Source: Natronorubrum halalkaliphilum
Lineage (GTDB): Archaea > Halobacteriota > Halobacteria > Halobacteriales > Natrialbaceae
Length of the DNA stretch: 64,000 bases
Reading direction: 5' to 3'
Assembly (NCBI RefSeq): GCF_009834785.1
Contig: NZ_WUYX01000030.1
Coordinates: forward strand, 32,426 to 96,425
Shown here: in pieces, positions 26,375-35,521 of the stretch
Layout of the letters: every line of letters starts with the position of its first letter
How positions within the stretch are numbered: the first letter of the stretch is position 1
The notes under the pieces: generated by a model
Seen by the model: the letters and a program-made list of their open reading frames with translations, nothing else
Databases searched by the model: none
What the model was told of the DNA's origin: nothing
Program-made: the position numbers and the translations under genes

Positions 26375-27571
26375 GTGTCTGCCGTGCGTACCGATCGGGC
26401 GGAACGCCCCGACAGTTACCGTAGCTGGGTCGTAGCGAGTATCGGCGCCGTAGCGATGGTGTTCACCTTCGGAACGCCGATGTCGTACGGCATCTTTCGG
26501 GACCCGTTCAGTGACGCCTTCGGGATCTCGCCGATCGTCCTCTCCGGCGTGTTCGCCGTCATGCTCTTTACGTTCTTTATCGGCTCCGGACTTATCGGCG
26601 TCTTCGGCACACGGTACCGGGCTCGAGCGATATTGCTCGTTTGCGGGCTCGCGACGGCTGTACTGGCCCCCGCGCTGTATTTTACCGGATCGGTCGTCGG
26701 GCTGACCGTCGTGTTCGCCGCCCTCGGACTCGCATCGGGGACGGTCTACGTCCTCGTCGCGTCGATCGTGCCGCGCTGGTTCGAGAGCCGTCGCGGTGCG
26801 GCGACCGGACTCATCTTCGTCGGGAACGGGCTCGGTCTGTTCGTGCTTCCGCCCGTCTGGCAGGTCGCGCTGACGGAGTTCGGCGTTCGCCGCGGCTTTC
26901 TCGGGATTATTTCGATAACGACGGTCGCGTTTCTGCTGGCCGGGGTCGTTTGTCGACGGCCGCGATGGGCCAAACAATCGACCGCGACCGCCGACGAACT
27001 GTTCGAGTGGCTCGCTCGACTGGGCGGAACGCGAACGTTCCAGTTACTGTTCGTCGGGATGGCGCTCTCGTTCGCCTGGTACCAGTTGCTGGCCGCGTAC
27101 GCCGTCGATCTGTTCGCCGCTCGCGGACTGACGGCGGCCGGCGCCTCGGCCGCGTTCGGCCTGATCGGCGGCGTCAGCATCATTTCGCGGATCGGAAGCG
27201 GCTATCTCGCGGACACCATCGGTTCGCGACGAGCGTTCCTCGGATCGCTCGTCTCTGCGACCGTCGGTATCGCTCTCCTGTTCGTGCCCGGCGTCTCGAC
27301 GCTCCCGGTCGCGATTTTTCTGATCGGACTCGGACTGGGCGGCTCCGCGACGCTCTACATCCCGCTTCTCATGACTATTTATTCGCCCGAGAAGGACACC
27401 GCTATCGTCGGCCTATTCAACGTCGCGATCGGCATCACCGCGCTGGCGATGCCACCGCTCGGCACGGCGAGCGTCGCGTACACTGACGGCTTTACGGTCG
27501 CAATCTCCCTGACGTTCCTCGCGACCGCCGTCGGAATCTGGACTATCGCCGCCGGAACGTCCGGATCGTAA
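26375..27571 (+). CDS. MFS transporter (oxalate/monocarboxylate-like group)
   Basis: The 398-residue membrane protein has about 12 hydrophobic helices. Loop 2-3 reads FGTRYRARAILLVCGLATAV; the ending of helix 4, PRWFESRRGAATGLIFVGNG, is a motif common in the monocarboxylate porter/OxlT branch of MFS. The centre carries SRIGSGYLADTIGSRRAFLG (the A-like motif of the second half). It is a proton- or anion-coupled carrier of organic acids by family likeness; the substrate is unknown. The start is a GTG (26375 or 26384). It stands alone downstream of the tRNA-Ser duplication. Confidence 0.85.
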   Translation: MSAVRTDRAERPDSYRSWVVASIGAVAMVFTFGTPMSYGIFRDPFSDAFGISPIVLSGVFAVMLFTFFIGSGLIGVFGTRYRARAILLVCGLATAVLAPALYFTGSVVGLTVVFAALGLASGTVYVLVASIVPRWFESRRGAATGLIFVGNGLGLFVLPPVWQVALTEFGVRRGFLGIISITTVAFLLAGVVCRRPRWAKQSTATADELFEWLARLGGTRTFQLLFVGMALSFAWYQLLAAYAVDLFAARGLTAAGASAAFGLIGGVSIISRIGSGYLADTIGSRRAFLGSLVSATVGIALLFVPGVSTLPVAIFLIGLGLGGSATLYIPLLMTIYSPEKDTAIVGLFNVAIGITALAMPPLGTASVAYTDGFTVAISLTFLATAVGIWTIAAGTSGS

Positions 27572-27746
27572 GCGGGTCTTCTCGGGATTCGTATCCGCGA
27601 ACGGCGTCAAGAGCGGACGCGGTCCGCAACGGTTGTCATTCGCAAGCACACTGTTTATCGAAGTAGCTCTGAAACGTTCCATGGTAATAGATAACAATGT
27701 GCGTAGTGCAGGTTCGAGTCACCGTCGCTTGGGGTGACAGTGGACG

Positions 27747-29381
27747 ATGAGCTCCAACGATGGGGGAGACCGCGAGGACACGTTCCATCCGCTCGGCGAG
27801 GAGTGGCAGGACGGCCTCGAGAAGGAGCTCGAGGAAACCGAGTACGATACCGAACTCGGCCTCGAAATGGCCAGAGACGCGATGCGGCTCTCGAAGGGCG
27901 AACTCTCGGAGGAGGCGTTTTACGATCGGTATCACGAGGACGTCCTCGAGGAGTTCGGCGAGGACAGTCGGCCGATGGCCGACGAGATCGAAACGGCCAG
28001 AGAGAAGGGACGGCTCGAGGAAACGATCTCGAAAATCGGCGACGAGGAGTCGCGCCGCGAGATGATGAAGAAGATGGGCGGTGCGGGAGCCGTCGGACTC
28101 GGCGCGTGGGGGACGGTAGAGAGCCAACGGGACGATGATGAACCGGCGGGTGCCGTGTTCGCCCAGGACCAGGAAGCGGACGAACCGGACGATACGGACG
28201 AGGACGGCACCCAGTGGGGGATGGCGCTCGACCTCGAACACTGCGACGGCTGTCTCTCCTGTGTCGTGGCCTGTGCGGAGGAACACAGCTGGGACCAGGG
28301 AGCGAACTGGATGTACGTGCTCGCGTACGACGACGATACCGTTTCGTCGCCGGATCCCGACGACTACGAGTCCACGGAAGACTTCGAGTATCTGATCCGA
28401 CCCTGCCAGCACTGTACCGACGCCCCCTGTGAGAAAGTTTGTCCGACGACGGCCCGTCACACCCGAGATTCGGACGGCCTCGTCCTGACCGATTACGACG
28501 TCTGTATCGGCTGTCGGTACTGTCAGGTTGCCTGTCCCTACGGCGTCAACTATTTCCAGTGGGAGGAACCGGAGATCGGCGAAGACGAACTCGAGGACGG
28601 ACACGTCTACGACGCACGCGACCGGCCGGTCGGTGCTCGCGGTCCGCGAGGCGTCATGGAGAAGTGTACGTTCTGTGCGACCCGTCAGGACGGACAACAG
28701 GGCGAGGAACAGGTCGGCACGACCGCCTGCGAGGACGCCTGTCCGCCGGAAGTGATCCAGTTCGGGGATATGAACAACCCAAACAGTGATCCACAGCGGT
28801 ATATCGACAACACGGCCAAGAGCCGAACGCTCGTCCGCATCGAGGGAGGGCTTCCGTCAGTCGAGGACGTCGAAGAGGCACTCGAGGACGAAGACGAGGA
28901 TATCGATGCCGTCGTCGACGCTGTCGAGGGAGTCGACGAGGACACGATCGCTCTCCTGCTGGCGATCGGTATTCTGAGCGACGACGATCAACTCGAGAGC
29001 GACGAGAACAGTTCGCTGGTCGCACAGGAGGTGACCGCACTCGAACTCCTGGCGGTTCTCGAGGACCACGGTCTCGAGTTCGACGAGGAGCTATTGATCG
29101 AACTCGAACTCGCCGAAGCGCCCGACGAGGACGAAGATGAGGAGTTCGACGGGCCGAGCGAGGACCTCGCACAGGAACGGCTCGAGGAGTTCGCCGGCGA
29201 TCCGGAATCGAGTTTCAAACTCCTCGACGATATCGGGACGGATCCGAACGTCGTGTATCTCGGCAACCAACCCGGATCGGGAGCCCATCAGGTTCCGGGA
29301 CCGGTCGCCTACGACGAGGTCGGCCAGACGGACAATCGAAAGGACGTCCTCGACGAGGGAACCGTCGATCTCAACTTCTGA
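27747..29381 (+). CDS. Four-cluster [4Fe-4S] dicluster-type ferredoxin subunit with acidic insertion
   Basis: The 544-residue protein carries 16 cysteines in four sets (166/169/172/176, 220/223/228/232, 253/256/259/263, 307/310/328/332). This is the pattern of the electron-transfer subunit of molybdopterin oxidoreductases and of HmcB/DsrO/ActB-like complexes. Unusual features are a 100-residue acidic N terminus, an internal RR followed by a Gly/Ala hydrophobic stretch (103-122) like a Tat signal, and an insertion at about 368-488 rich in Asp/Glu before the conserved FKLLDDIGTDPNVVYLGN end. No catalytic subunit or NrfD-type membrane partner is next to it. Confidence 0.88.
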   Translation: MSSNDGGDREDTFHPLGEEWQDGLEKELEETEYDTELGLEMARDAMRLSKGELSEEAFYDRYHEDVLEEFGEDSRPMADEIETAREKGRLEETISKIGDEESRREMMKKMGGAGAVGLGAWGTVESQRDDDEPAGAVFAQDQEADEPDDTDEDGTQWGMALDLEHCDGCLSCVVACAEEHSWDQGANWMYVLAYDDDTVSSPDPDDYESTEDFEYLIRPCQHCTDAPCEKVCPTTARHTRDSDGLVLTDYDVCIGCRYCQVACPYGVNYFQWEEPEIGEDELEDGHVYDARDRPVGARGPRGVMEKCTFCATRQDGQQGEEQVGTTACEDACPPEVIQFGDMNNPNSDPQRYIDNTAKSRTLVRIEGGLPSVEDVEEALEDEDEDIDAVVDAVEGVDEDTIALLLAIGILSDDDQLESDENSSLVAQEVTALELLAVLEDHGLEFDEELLIELELAEAPDEDEDEEFDGPSEDLAQERLEEFAGDPESSFKLLDDIGTDPNVVYLGNQPGSGAHQVPGPVAYDEVGQTDNRKDVLDEGTVDLNF

Positions 29382-29470
29382 TAGGCTGCCGGCGTTCGAC
29401 GGTCGGTTATCGGTACCCAGTACACGGTGACCGGTGACCGGTTGCCGACGATCGCTACCGAACGACAACG
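29382..29470. other. Repetitive spacer between ferredoxin gene and small membrane gene
   Basis: The sequence 29396-29450 contains repeated units such as GGTTATC, GGTGACC, GGTGACC, GGTTGCC. This is another example of a degenerate short-period spacer after a stop codon. No gene is seen. Confidence 0.35.
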
Positions 29471-29526
29471 TAGGTTCGTACGAGACGACCCGTCGCTTTC
29501 ATATCGACTGAAACGAACGGTCGAGT

Positions 29527-29724
29527 ATGGATGTTCGTCAGCGGTTGATCGTCGGGAGTCTCTGGATCGGGGTCGCGGCGTTGATGGCGATCACGCTCGA
29601 ACCGGGCCTGCCGTCGACGGTGAGCGAAATCGCGCGACTGTTCGTCGTCGTGGTCGCCCTGTTTCTCGCCGGCGTGTATCTATTCAATCCCCGGGACGTA
29701 CTCGATCGGTACAAGATTCAGTGA
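29527..29724 (+). CDS. Small two-helix membrane protein
   Basis: The 65-residue protein has two hydrophobic helices (LIVGSLWIGVAALMAITLEP at about 7-24 and LFVVVVALFLAGVYLFNPRD at about 38-55), a short loop, and the tail PRDVLDRYKIQ. No family recognised. A CTTTCATATC box (about 29499) lies about 28 bp before the ATG, fitting a leaderless mRNA. It is short but has haloarchaeal codon use, so it is probably a real gene. Confidence 0.6.
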   Translation: MDVRQRLIVGSLWIGVAALMAITLEPGLPSTVSEIARLFVVVVALFLAGVYLFNPRDVLDRYKIQ

Positions 29725-29796
29725 TCGGCACCGCGACGGTGATCGATGCGGTGCGGTGACAACGTCGCCCGGTCCGAAAAACGGCTACGATAACGG

Positions 29797-29866
29797 TTAC
29801 GGTGCGGCTGTGTCGCTACCGGCGCCTCGAAAGAATTAGAGGATACAGCAACAGCAAACCGTATCA
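29797..29866. repeat. Degenerate ATACGG palindromic element (copy D)
   Basis: The right arm ACAGCAAACCGTAT (29851-29864) matches the family consensus. The left partner TTACGGTGCGGCTGT (29797-29811) is only partly preserved, and a small inner CCTC/GAGG stem lies between. The arm end and the following CA form the TGA stop of the minus-strand gene next to it. Confidence 0.45.
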
Positions 29867-31435
29867 GTCGTCCGCCGGCGCCAGCGGCTGCTCGTCGGAC
29901 GCGAGCAACCGATCGAGCGCGTCGACCATCGCCTCGACGCTGGCGCGCGTAATGTCGGCTTCGCTGCGGGCGACGGTGACCGAGCGGTCGTTTCGAACCA
30001 TCGTTACCTCGACGGTGACGACGGCGTCGGTGCCGCCGGTCACGGCGTCGACGTGATAGGACTCGAGTTCCGCATCCGCCATCGAGCCCAGGGCTTCACG
30101 CACCGCTGAGACGGCGGCGTCGACGGGGCCGGAGCCGGTCCCGCTCGCGACCCGTTCCTCGCCGCCGACGTCGAGTCGGATACTCGCGGTCGGAACGGCA
30201 CCGCCGCTCGTGGCCGTTAGGTCGAGCAGTTCGACCGTACGTTCGCGGTCGTCGCCGGTGACGTCCTCGGCGATTGCCAGCAGGTCGGCGTCCGTGACCC
30301 GACGGCCGCGGTCGCCGAGTTCGGTGACGCGATTTGCGACCGTTGCGACCTCGTCGTCGGTCGCCTCGACGTCGTGTTCCTCGAGCGTCGCCTTGACGCC
30401 CGCCCGTCCTGTGTGTTTGCCGAGTGCGAGGCGGCGTTCGCGACCGACCGTCTCGGGCGCGTACGGTTCGTACATCTTGTCGTCCTTGAGCGTCCCGTCG
30501 GTGTGGATGCCGCTCTCGTGGGTGAAGGCGTTCTCGCCGATAACGGCCTTGTTCGGCGGCAGTTGGACGCCAGTCGCTCGAGAGACGATCTGGGACAGAT
30601 CGTACAGTTCAGTGAGTTCGAGCGTATCGACGTCGTAGACGTGGGCGAGCGCGATCGCGACTTCCTCGAGGGCCACGTTCCCGGCGCGTTCGCCGAGGCC
30701 GTTGACGGTGCAGTGAACCAGGTCCGCGCCGGCGGAGACGGCCGAGAGCGCGTTCGCGACGCCCAGTCCGAGATCGTCGTGGGTGTGGGCGCTGACCGGC
30801 CCGAGTTCGGCGAGCCGGGACACCGCTTCAGCGGTGCGCTCGGGCCCGGTATGGCCGACGGTGTCGGCGAAACAGACCCGGTCGGCACCGGCATCGAGGG
30901 CGGTCCCCATGAGGGCCTCGAGATAGTCGAGATCGGCCCGGGAGCCGTCCTCGCCGATGACTTCGATCCAGAGGTCGTGATCGGCGGCGTACTCGACGAG
31001 TTCGGCGGTTTTTTCGAGATTATCCTCGCGAGAGGTACCGACCTTGCCCTCGACGTGTCGATCGCTCGAGGGGACCACGAGGTGGATGCCGTCGACGTCA
31101 CAGTCGAGTGCGAGGTCGATATCGGTTTGCATCCCGCGACAGAAACTGGTGACGCGGGCGTCGAGATCGAGGTCGGTAACGCGGGAGATTGCCTGGCGTT
31201 CACCCGCGCCGGTACAGGCGCTTCCCGCCTCGATGGTGGAGACGCCTGCTCGCTCTAACGCGCGAGCGATTTCGACTTTCTCGTCGGGTGACAGCGAGAC
31301 ACCCGGTGCTTGCTCGCCGTCGCGAAGCGTCGTATCGAGAAGGCGGACTGTACGGTCGGATTGAATCGTCTGCTCGGCGGAGTGAGTTACAGGCAAGAGT
31401 GATGAACTGCGATTAGTTTGGTCGCGGAATTTCAC
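29864..31435 (-). CDS. leuA: 2-isopropylmalate / citramalate synthase family enzyme
   Basis: The 523-residue protein has the DRE-TIM metallolyase signature: LLDTTLRDGEQAPGVSLSPD at the start of the barrel, PVSAHTHDDLGLGVANALSA (metal-binding HxH and N), CTVNGLGERAGNVALEEVAI, and a LeuA-type C-terminal allosteric domain from about 400. It condenses acetyl-CoA with 2-oxoisovalerate (LeuA) or pyruvate (CimA); the two cannot be told apart here by eye. The start is a GTG (31435); a TATA-like box and an upstream ATG at 31502 in another frame leave the 5' end uncertain. Its stop is inside a repeat arm. No other leu genes are adjacent. Confidence 0.82.
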   Translation of the reverse strand: MKFRDQTNRSSSLLPVTHSAEQTIQSDRTVRLLDTTLRDGEQAPGVSLSPDEKVEIARALERAGVSTIEAGSACTGAGERQAISRVTDLDLDARVTSFCRGMQTDIDLALDCDVDGIHLVVPSSDRHVEGKVGTSREDNLEKTAELVEYAADHDLWIEVIGEDGSRADLDYLEALMGTALDAGADRVCFADTVGHTGPERTAEAVSRLAELGPVSAHTHDDLGLGVANALSAVSAGADLVHCTVNGLGERAGNVALEEVAIALAHVYDVDTLELTELYDLSQIVSRATGVQLPPNKAVIGENAFTHESGIHTDGTLKDDKMYEPYAPETVGRERRLALGKHTGRAGVKATLEEHDVEATDDEVATVANRVTELGDRGRRVTDADLLAIAEDVTGDDRERTVELLDLTATSGGAVPTASIRLDVGGEERVASGTGSGPVDAAVSAVREALGSMADAELESYHVDAVTGGTDAVVTVEVTMVRNDRSVTVARSEADITRASVEAMVDALDRLLASDEQPLAPADD

Positions 31436-31666
31436 GCCCAGCCGGGTTGCCCCGACTTCCTCTATCCTCGGACTCCGGCGTTGAGAAGGAATCTCGTGCC
31501 ATTGTATGTCACCTTATCGAATCAGGGCGACTTAACTCCGCCGGTCACGGTATGATCTGCGCGACGTGTCGATCGGGTTACAGCCGAATCGAGATCGGAT
31601 CCGAGACCTAAACCACACGCTCGACCCGAACGACCTTCCATCTCCCCGCCGTAGCAGTCCTCGAGC

Positions 31667-32227
31667 ATGGACCCTACCTTGGAGCCGCTCGCGCGATCAC
31701 TCCGCGAGGCGCCGGTCGTCGACCGCGACGGGTACGAGTACTTCGTCCACGGCGTTACCGACGGCGTACCGCCGGTCGAACCGGCGGTGTTGCAGGCGGT
31801 CGCCGACGGTATCACGGCCCGGATCGATCTCGAGTCCGTCGACAAACTCGTCGCCCCCGAAGCGATGGGAATTCATCACGGAACGGCGCTTTCGCTCGCG
31901 AGCGACATTCCGATGGCCGTCGTTCGAAAGCGATCCTACGGGTTTCCGGACGAGGTCGCCGTCCACCAGGAAACCAGTTACGGTGAGAGCGAACTCTACC
32001 TGAACGGCGTCGACGCGGGCGATCGAGTGGTGCTGGTCGACGACGTCCTCTCGTCGGGCGGCACGATCGAAGCGGTCTGTGACGCACTCGAAGCCGCCGA
32101 GGCCGAACTCGTCGACATCGTCGTCGTTCTCCGGCGGGTCGACGCCGACCACGAGTCGGTTTCCCGTGACGTGACGAGTTTACTCGACGTTCGGGTCCGG
32201 GACGGGGCAGTCGAAGTCCTCGAGTAA
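31667..32227 (+). CDS. Hypoxanthine/adenine phosphoribosyltransferase-like protein
   Basis: The 186-residue protein has the PRTase fold: the PRPP-binding loop VVLVDDVLSSGGTIEAVCDA near residue 125, preceded by LVAPEAMGIHHGTALSLASD and PMAVVRKRSYGFPDEVAVHQ. Haloarchaeal proteins of this type are annotated as HGPRTase-like; a role in purine salvage or in regulation is known only by similarity. It is divergent from the leuA-family gene, with about 230 bp between the starts, and convergent with a DUF192 gene (1 bp apart). Confidence 0.82.
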   Translation: MDPTLEPLARSLREAPVVDRDGYEYFVHGVTDGVPPVEPAVLQAVADGITARIDLESVDKLVAPEAMGIHHGTALSLASDIPMAVVRKRSYGFPDEVAVHQETSYGESELYLNGVDAGDRVVLVDDVLSSGGTIEAVCDALEAAEAELVDIVVVLRRVDADHESVSRDVTSLLDVRVRDGAVEVLE

Positions 32228-32228
32228 C

Positions 32229-32621
32229 TCACGGCGATTCGAGGACGAGCCGATCACCCGGTTCAACATCCGCTGCAGTGCCGGCCGGGAGTTCGACGAG
32301 CAAGTCACACTCCTCGCGGGCGAACCCGCGCCACGGCCGGAGCCGTTCGACTCGCTGGACGACACCGTCGGCGATCCAGACGGCGTCGATGGGGAAGAAA
32401 ACGAACAGCATGTGGACGTCTCGAGGCTTGGCCGTATCGAATCGAAACGCGAGGGCGTAGTCGTCGGGCAACGATCGGCGAAACATCAGCCCGCGAGTCT
32501 GGCTCAGGATGGCGTCTGCGATATCGACGTTCGTCGCCAGCACGTCGCCGCGACCCGCCGGAGCGGTATTCGTTTTCGAATCAGTGTCGCGTTCGGCAGC
32601 CGAGTAGTGAACCAGACGCAC
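32229..32621 (-). CDS. DUF192 family protein
   Basis: The 130-residue protein matches DUF192: ATNVDIADAILSQTRGLMFR, then DYALAFRFDTAKPRDVHMLF, VFFPIDAVWIADGVVQRVER and LLVELPAGTAADVEPGDRLV. This compact beta-barrel family has no agreed biochemical role. The chosen start is a GTG (VRLVHYSAAERD) at 32621; a longer frame up to 32675 is open but its extra residues do not match the family. It is convergent with the phosphoribosyltransferase. Confidence 0.8.
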   Translation of the reverse strand: MRLVHYSAAERDTDSKTNTAPAGRGDVLATNVDIADAILSQTRGLMFRRSLPDDYALAFRFDTAKPRDVHMLFVFFPIDAVWIADGVVQRVERLRPWRGFAREECDLLVELPAGTAADVEPGDRLVLESP

Positions 32622-32787
32622 GCCCTCGAGTCGGAAGGCTGGGAGCAAAAATCTTCCCGCCGGGATCGAACGCAACGTCGGCGGATACTCGTAGTTTTCG
32701 CGCTCGAGACTGCGGTGTGCGGGCTATCGATTGGGTGCGAAAAAAGTTCGACGTCAGTCGCTATCCGAACGGGCCGTCGGATTCGGC

Positions 32788-35364
32788 TTACTCGCCGAAG
32801 GAGAACGTCTCGTCGGTAGCCTCCTGTGGGTCGCCGTCGTCGTCGTTGGCGTCCTCGTCACCACCGTTGTCGTCACCGTCGTCGGCGGCTAGCTCGGCCT
32901 CGTCGTCAGCGGGCGCCACAACAGTATTCTCGTTCGTCGCTGGAGCGACGTCCTCATCGTCCGACTCGGAAACCTCACCGGCGACGGCGGGTTCGGCGAC
33001 GGGCTCAGCCGAGTCGATGTCGACGGCCGACGCGTTCTCGTCGGCGTCGGCGTCGGTCTCGAACCGGTCGAGCGCTTCCGAAAGCGTCACCGCTTGCTGG
33101 GAGAGATCGTCTGCCGACGACGATACCTCCGTCAGTGCGGACGTCTGCTCCTCGGCGGAGGCAGCGACGTTCTCGGCCTCGGCGGTCGTTTCCTCGGAAA
33201 TCGTCGCAACCTCGTCGACCATCGCAACGGCCTCCTGAGTGGAGGCCGCCTGCTCTTCGGTCGCGGCCGAGATCGACTGCACGCCGTCGTTCGTCTTCTG
33301 GGCGTACTCCGCGATCTCCTCGAGCGCCGAACCGGCGTTCGTGACGAGTTCGTTGACCTGTTCGATCTCCTCGCTCGTCCGGTCGACTTCCTCGGCCGAC
33401 CGATCGGTCTGTTCCTGGATCTGCTCGAGACGGTTGCTGATCTCGTCAGTGGCCGACTTTACGTCCTGGGAGAGTTCCTTGACTTCGGCCGCGACGGCGG
33501 CGAACCCGCCGTCGTCGTTTCCGGACGAGGATCTGGATGCCTCGATGTTGGCGTTGAGTGCGAGCATATTGGTTTGCTCGGCGATCTCGGCAACCCGATC
33601 GATCAGGTCGTCGACCTGCCCGACCTCGTCGCGGAGTTGCTCGAACTCCTCGACGACGGCATCCCGCTCCTCTTCGAGTTGCTCACAGGCTTCGATAGCT
33701 TCCTGGAGCTGCTCGCGACCGTCGCGGCCGGTTTGTGCGGTTCGCTCGGCGACGTCGGCGACCTCGTTCGAGGAGGCGGCGATCTCTTCGGTCGTCGTCG
33801 AGAGATTGTTCATCTCCGAGTCGACCGCCCGCAGCGACTCGTACTGATTCTCTGCACCGTCGGAAATCTCCTGAATCGACTCGCTGACCTGCTTCGAGGC
33901 CGATCGAACTTCTTCGCTCGAGGCGGTGACCTGTTCGCTGGCGATAGCGACCTCGGTCGCGAACTGGTTGAGGTTCTCGACGGTTGCCTCGATCTCGCTG
34001 AGCATCTCGTTGAAGTCCGTCGCGATCGTTTGCATCGTGTCGTTGTCCGACGCCTCGGGATCCATCCGAACGGTGAGATCGCCGTTCGCGGCGTCTTCCA
34101 TGACGCCGCAGTACGTCGTCGCGGCCTGCTGGAGTTCCTCGTTGATCTCCTGGACGCGCTCGCGTTCGCGTTCGGCCTCCGCTCTCGCCTCTTCGGCCTC
34201 GGTGATCTGTTGTTTCAGTTCGCTCTGCATCGAGTCGAAGCCGCCGTAGAGGCGGCCGATGTTGTCGATGCGTTTGGTTTCGAAGTCCACGTTGAGATCA
34301 CCCTCTTCCATCTGGCCGACTTTTCTGGTCAGGCGGTCGATCGACGCCGCCGTGTTGCGGCCGATCACGGCACCGATAAGGCCGATCAGCAAGACGCCAC
34401 CCGCCGTAGCCATGTTCCCGTACTGGTTGACCGTGTTGACGAACCCGTATGCATCGTCGCTCGAGGTGTGGACCAGAACGGTCCACCCCATCTCGGTCGC
34501 GTGATACGCGGCGACGTACTCGTCGGCGTCGAAGTTATACGGCTCCTCGCTGATCACCGATGCCGGTGCGGCCTCGAACGTCATCGAGCCGGAATGCGAC
34601 GCGTTCTCGGATGCGAGTGCGGTAGTCAGGAGTTCGTGGTCTTCGTCGTAGGAAGTCAAGAACGTGCTGTCGACGAAGTCGTTGGAGAGCGCATCCGAAC
34701 CGGTTCCGGTGATCGTGTCGTCGAGGACGATCTGTCCGTCACGGTCGACCGCGAGCGTCACCGACTCACCCTCGACGCCGAAGTTAGACATCATGTCCTC
34801 GAGGGCGAACGTCATCACGATGGCCGTGTCGTCAGAGCCGCTCGTACTGATGTAGTACGCGACGACGGGCGTTCCGTCGGTAACGTAGGCCTCCGTTCGC
34901 TCGACGCTATCGGCTCGAGCCGATTCGATCTGGTCCGAGTCGGGGAATCCGGTATCCTCGAGCGTGTCGACGTCACTTGCCGTCGTGGCGATCAGTTCGT
35001 TGGTTTCCTGATCGGCGTAATGGATCGATTCGACCTGGCCCGACAGCTCGAGTTGGAGCGAGGTTACGTACGATTGAATTTCGTCGTCATCACCCGATTC
35101 GACGACCGGTGTATTGGACGTACTCGCGGTTCGGCGTTCGTTCTGTTCGTTCCAGTTGTCGATGATGTTCGCTTGCTGACCAGCGATCGCTTGCTGATCT
35201 TCGAGTGTATTTTCTTCGACACTATCTGTGATCTGTGCCGTTGCAACGAAGCCGATTGCGCCTACTGAGAGACCCAGTAATAACAGCGCAATACCAAACT
35301 TCATGGCGTAACTTCGCCGAATGAATGATGGGACAATCCCCCTGACTGTATCGAGCATTAACAT
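32788..35364 (-). CDS. Methyl-accepting transducer (halobacterial Htr-type)
   Basis: The 858-residue protein has a membrane helix at about 23-42, a 270-residue extracellular dCache-like sensor (contains ELIATTASDVDTLEDTGFPD), and a second helix near GNMATAGGVLLIGLIGAVIG. Two HAMP domains follow, and the MCP coiled coil has the hairpin tip IDRVAEIAEQTNMLALNANI where CheA and CheW bind. The last about 70 residues are an Asp/Glu tail. It controls CheA and hence archaellum switching in response to an unknown extracellular ligand. No sensory rhodopsin gene is adjacent, so a chemoreceptor is more likely. ATG 35364 or 35358 fits the helix start. Confidence 0.9.
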   Translation of the reverse strand: MLMLDTVRGIVPSFIRRSYAMKFGIALLLLGLSVGAIGFVATAQITDSVEENTLEDQQAIAGQQANIIDNWNEQNERRTASTSNTPVVESGDDDEIQSYVTSLQLELSGQVESIHYADQETNELIATTASDVDTLEDTGFPDSDQIESARADSVERTEAYVTDGTPVVAYYISTSGSDDTAIVMTFALEDMMSNFGVEGESVTLAVDRDGQIVLDDTITGTGSDALSNDFVDSTFLTSYDEDHELLTTALASENASHSGSMTFEAAPASVISEEPYNFDADEYVAAYHATEMGWTVLVHTSSDDAYGFVNTVNQYGNMATAGGVLLIGLIGAVIGRNTAASIDRLTRKVGQMEEGDLNVDFETKRIDNIGRLYGGFDSMQSELKQQITEAEEARAEAERERERVQEINEELQQAATTYCGVMEDAANGDLTVRMDPEASDNDTMQTIATDFNEMLSEIEATVENLNQFATEVAIASEQVTASSEEVRSASKQVSESIQEISDGAENQYESLRAVDSEMNNLSTTTEEIAASSNEVADVAERTAQTGRDGREQLQEAIEACEQLEEERDAVVEEFEQLRDEVGQVDDLIDRVAEIAEQTNMLALNANIEASRSSSGNDDGGFAAVAAEVKELSQDVKSATDEISNRLEQIQEQTDRSAEEVDRTSEEIEQVNELVTNAGSALEEIAEYAQKTNDGVQSISAATEEQAASTQEAVAMVDEVATISEETTAEAENVAASAEEQTSALTEVSSSADDLSQQAVTLSEALDRFETDADADENASAVDIDSAEPVAEPAVAGEVSESDDEDVAPATNENTVVAPADDEAELAADDGDDNGGDEDANDDDGDPQEATDETFSFGE

Positions 35365-35521
35365 GGACAAGTTACGTATATTTAAAAAATCTTCCCGTTT
35401 CAGCTAGTATACCGACACGTCAAGCCCTTTAATTTTGACACGTGACTTCGAGAACGGTGTCCCTCGCGGGAACGTGCTCGGAGGATTCAAACGGACGCGA
35501 CCCGAAAGGCGGACAGCAGGC

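Noticed and set aside
33094..35268. 724-codon plus-strand open frame opposite the transducer
   Set aside because: It is antisense to a complete MCP with clear HAMP and signalling hairpin; the composition is a by-product of codon bias.
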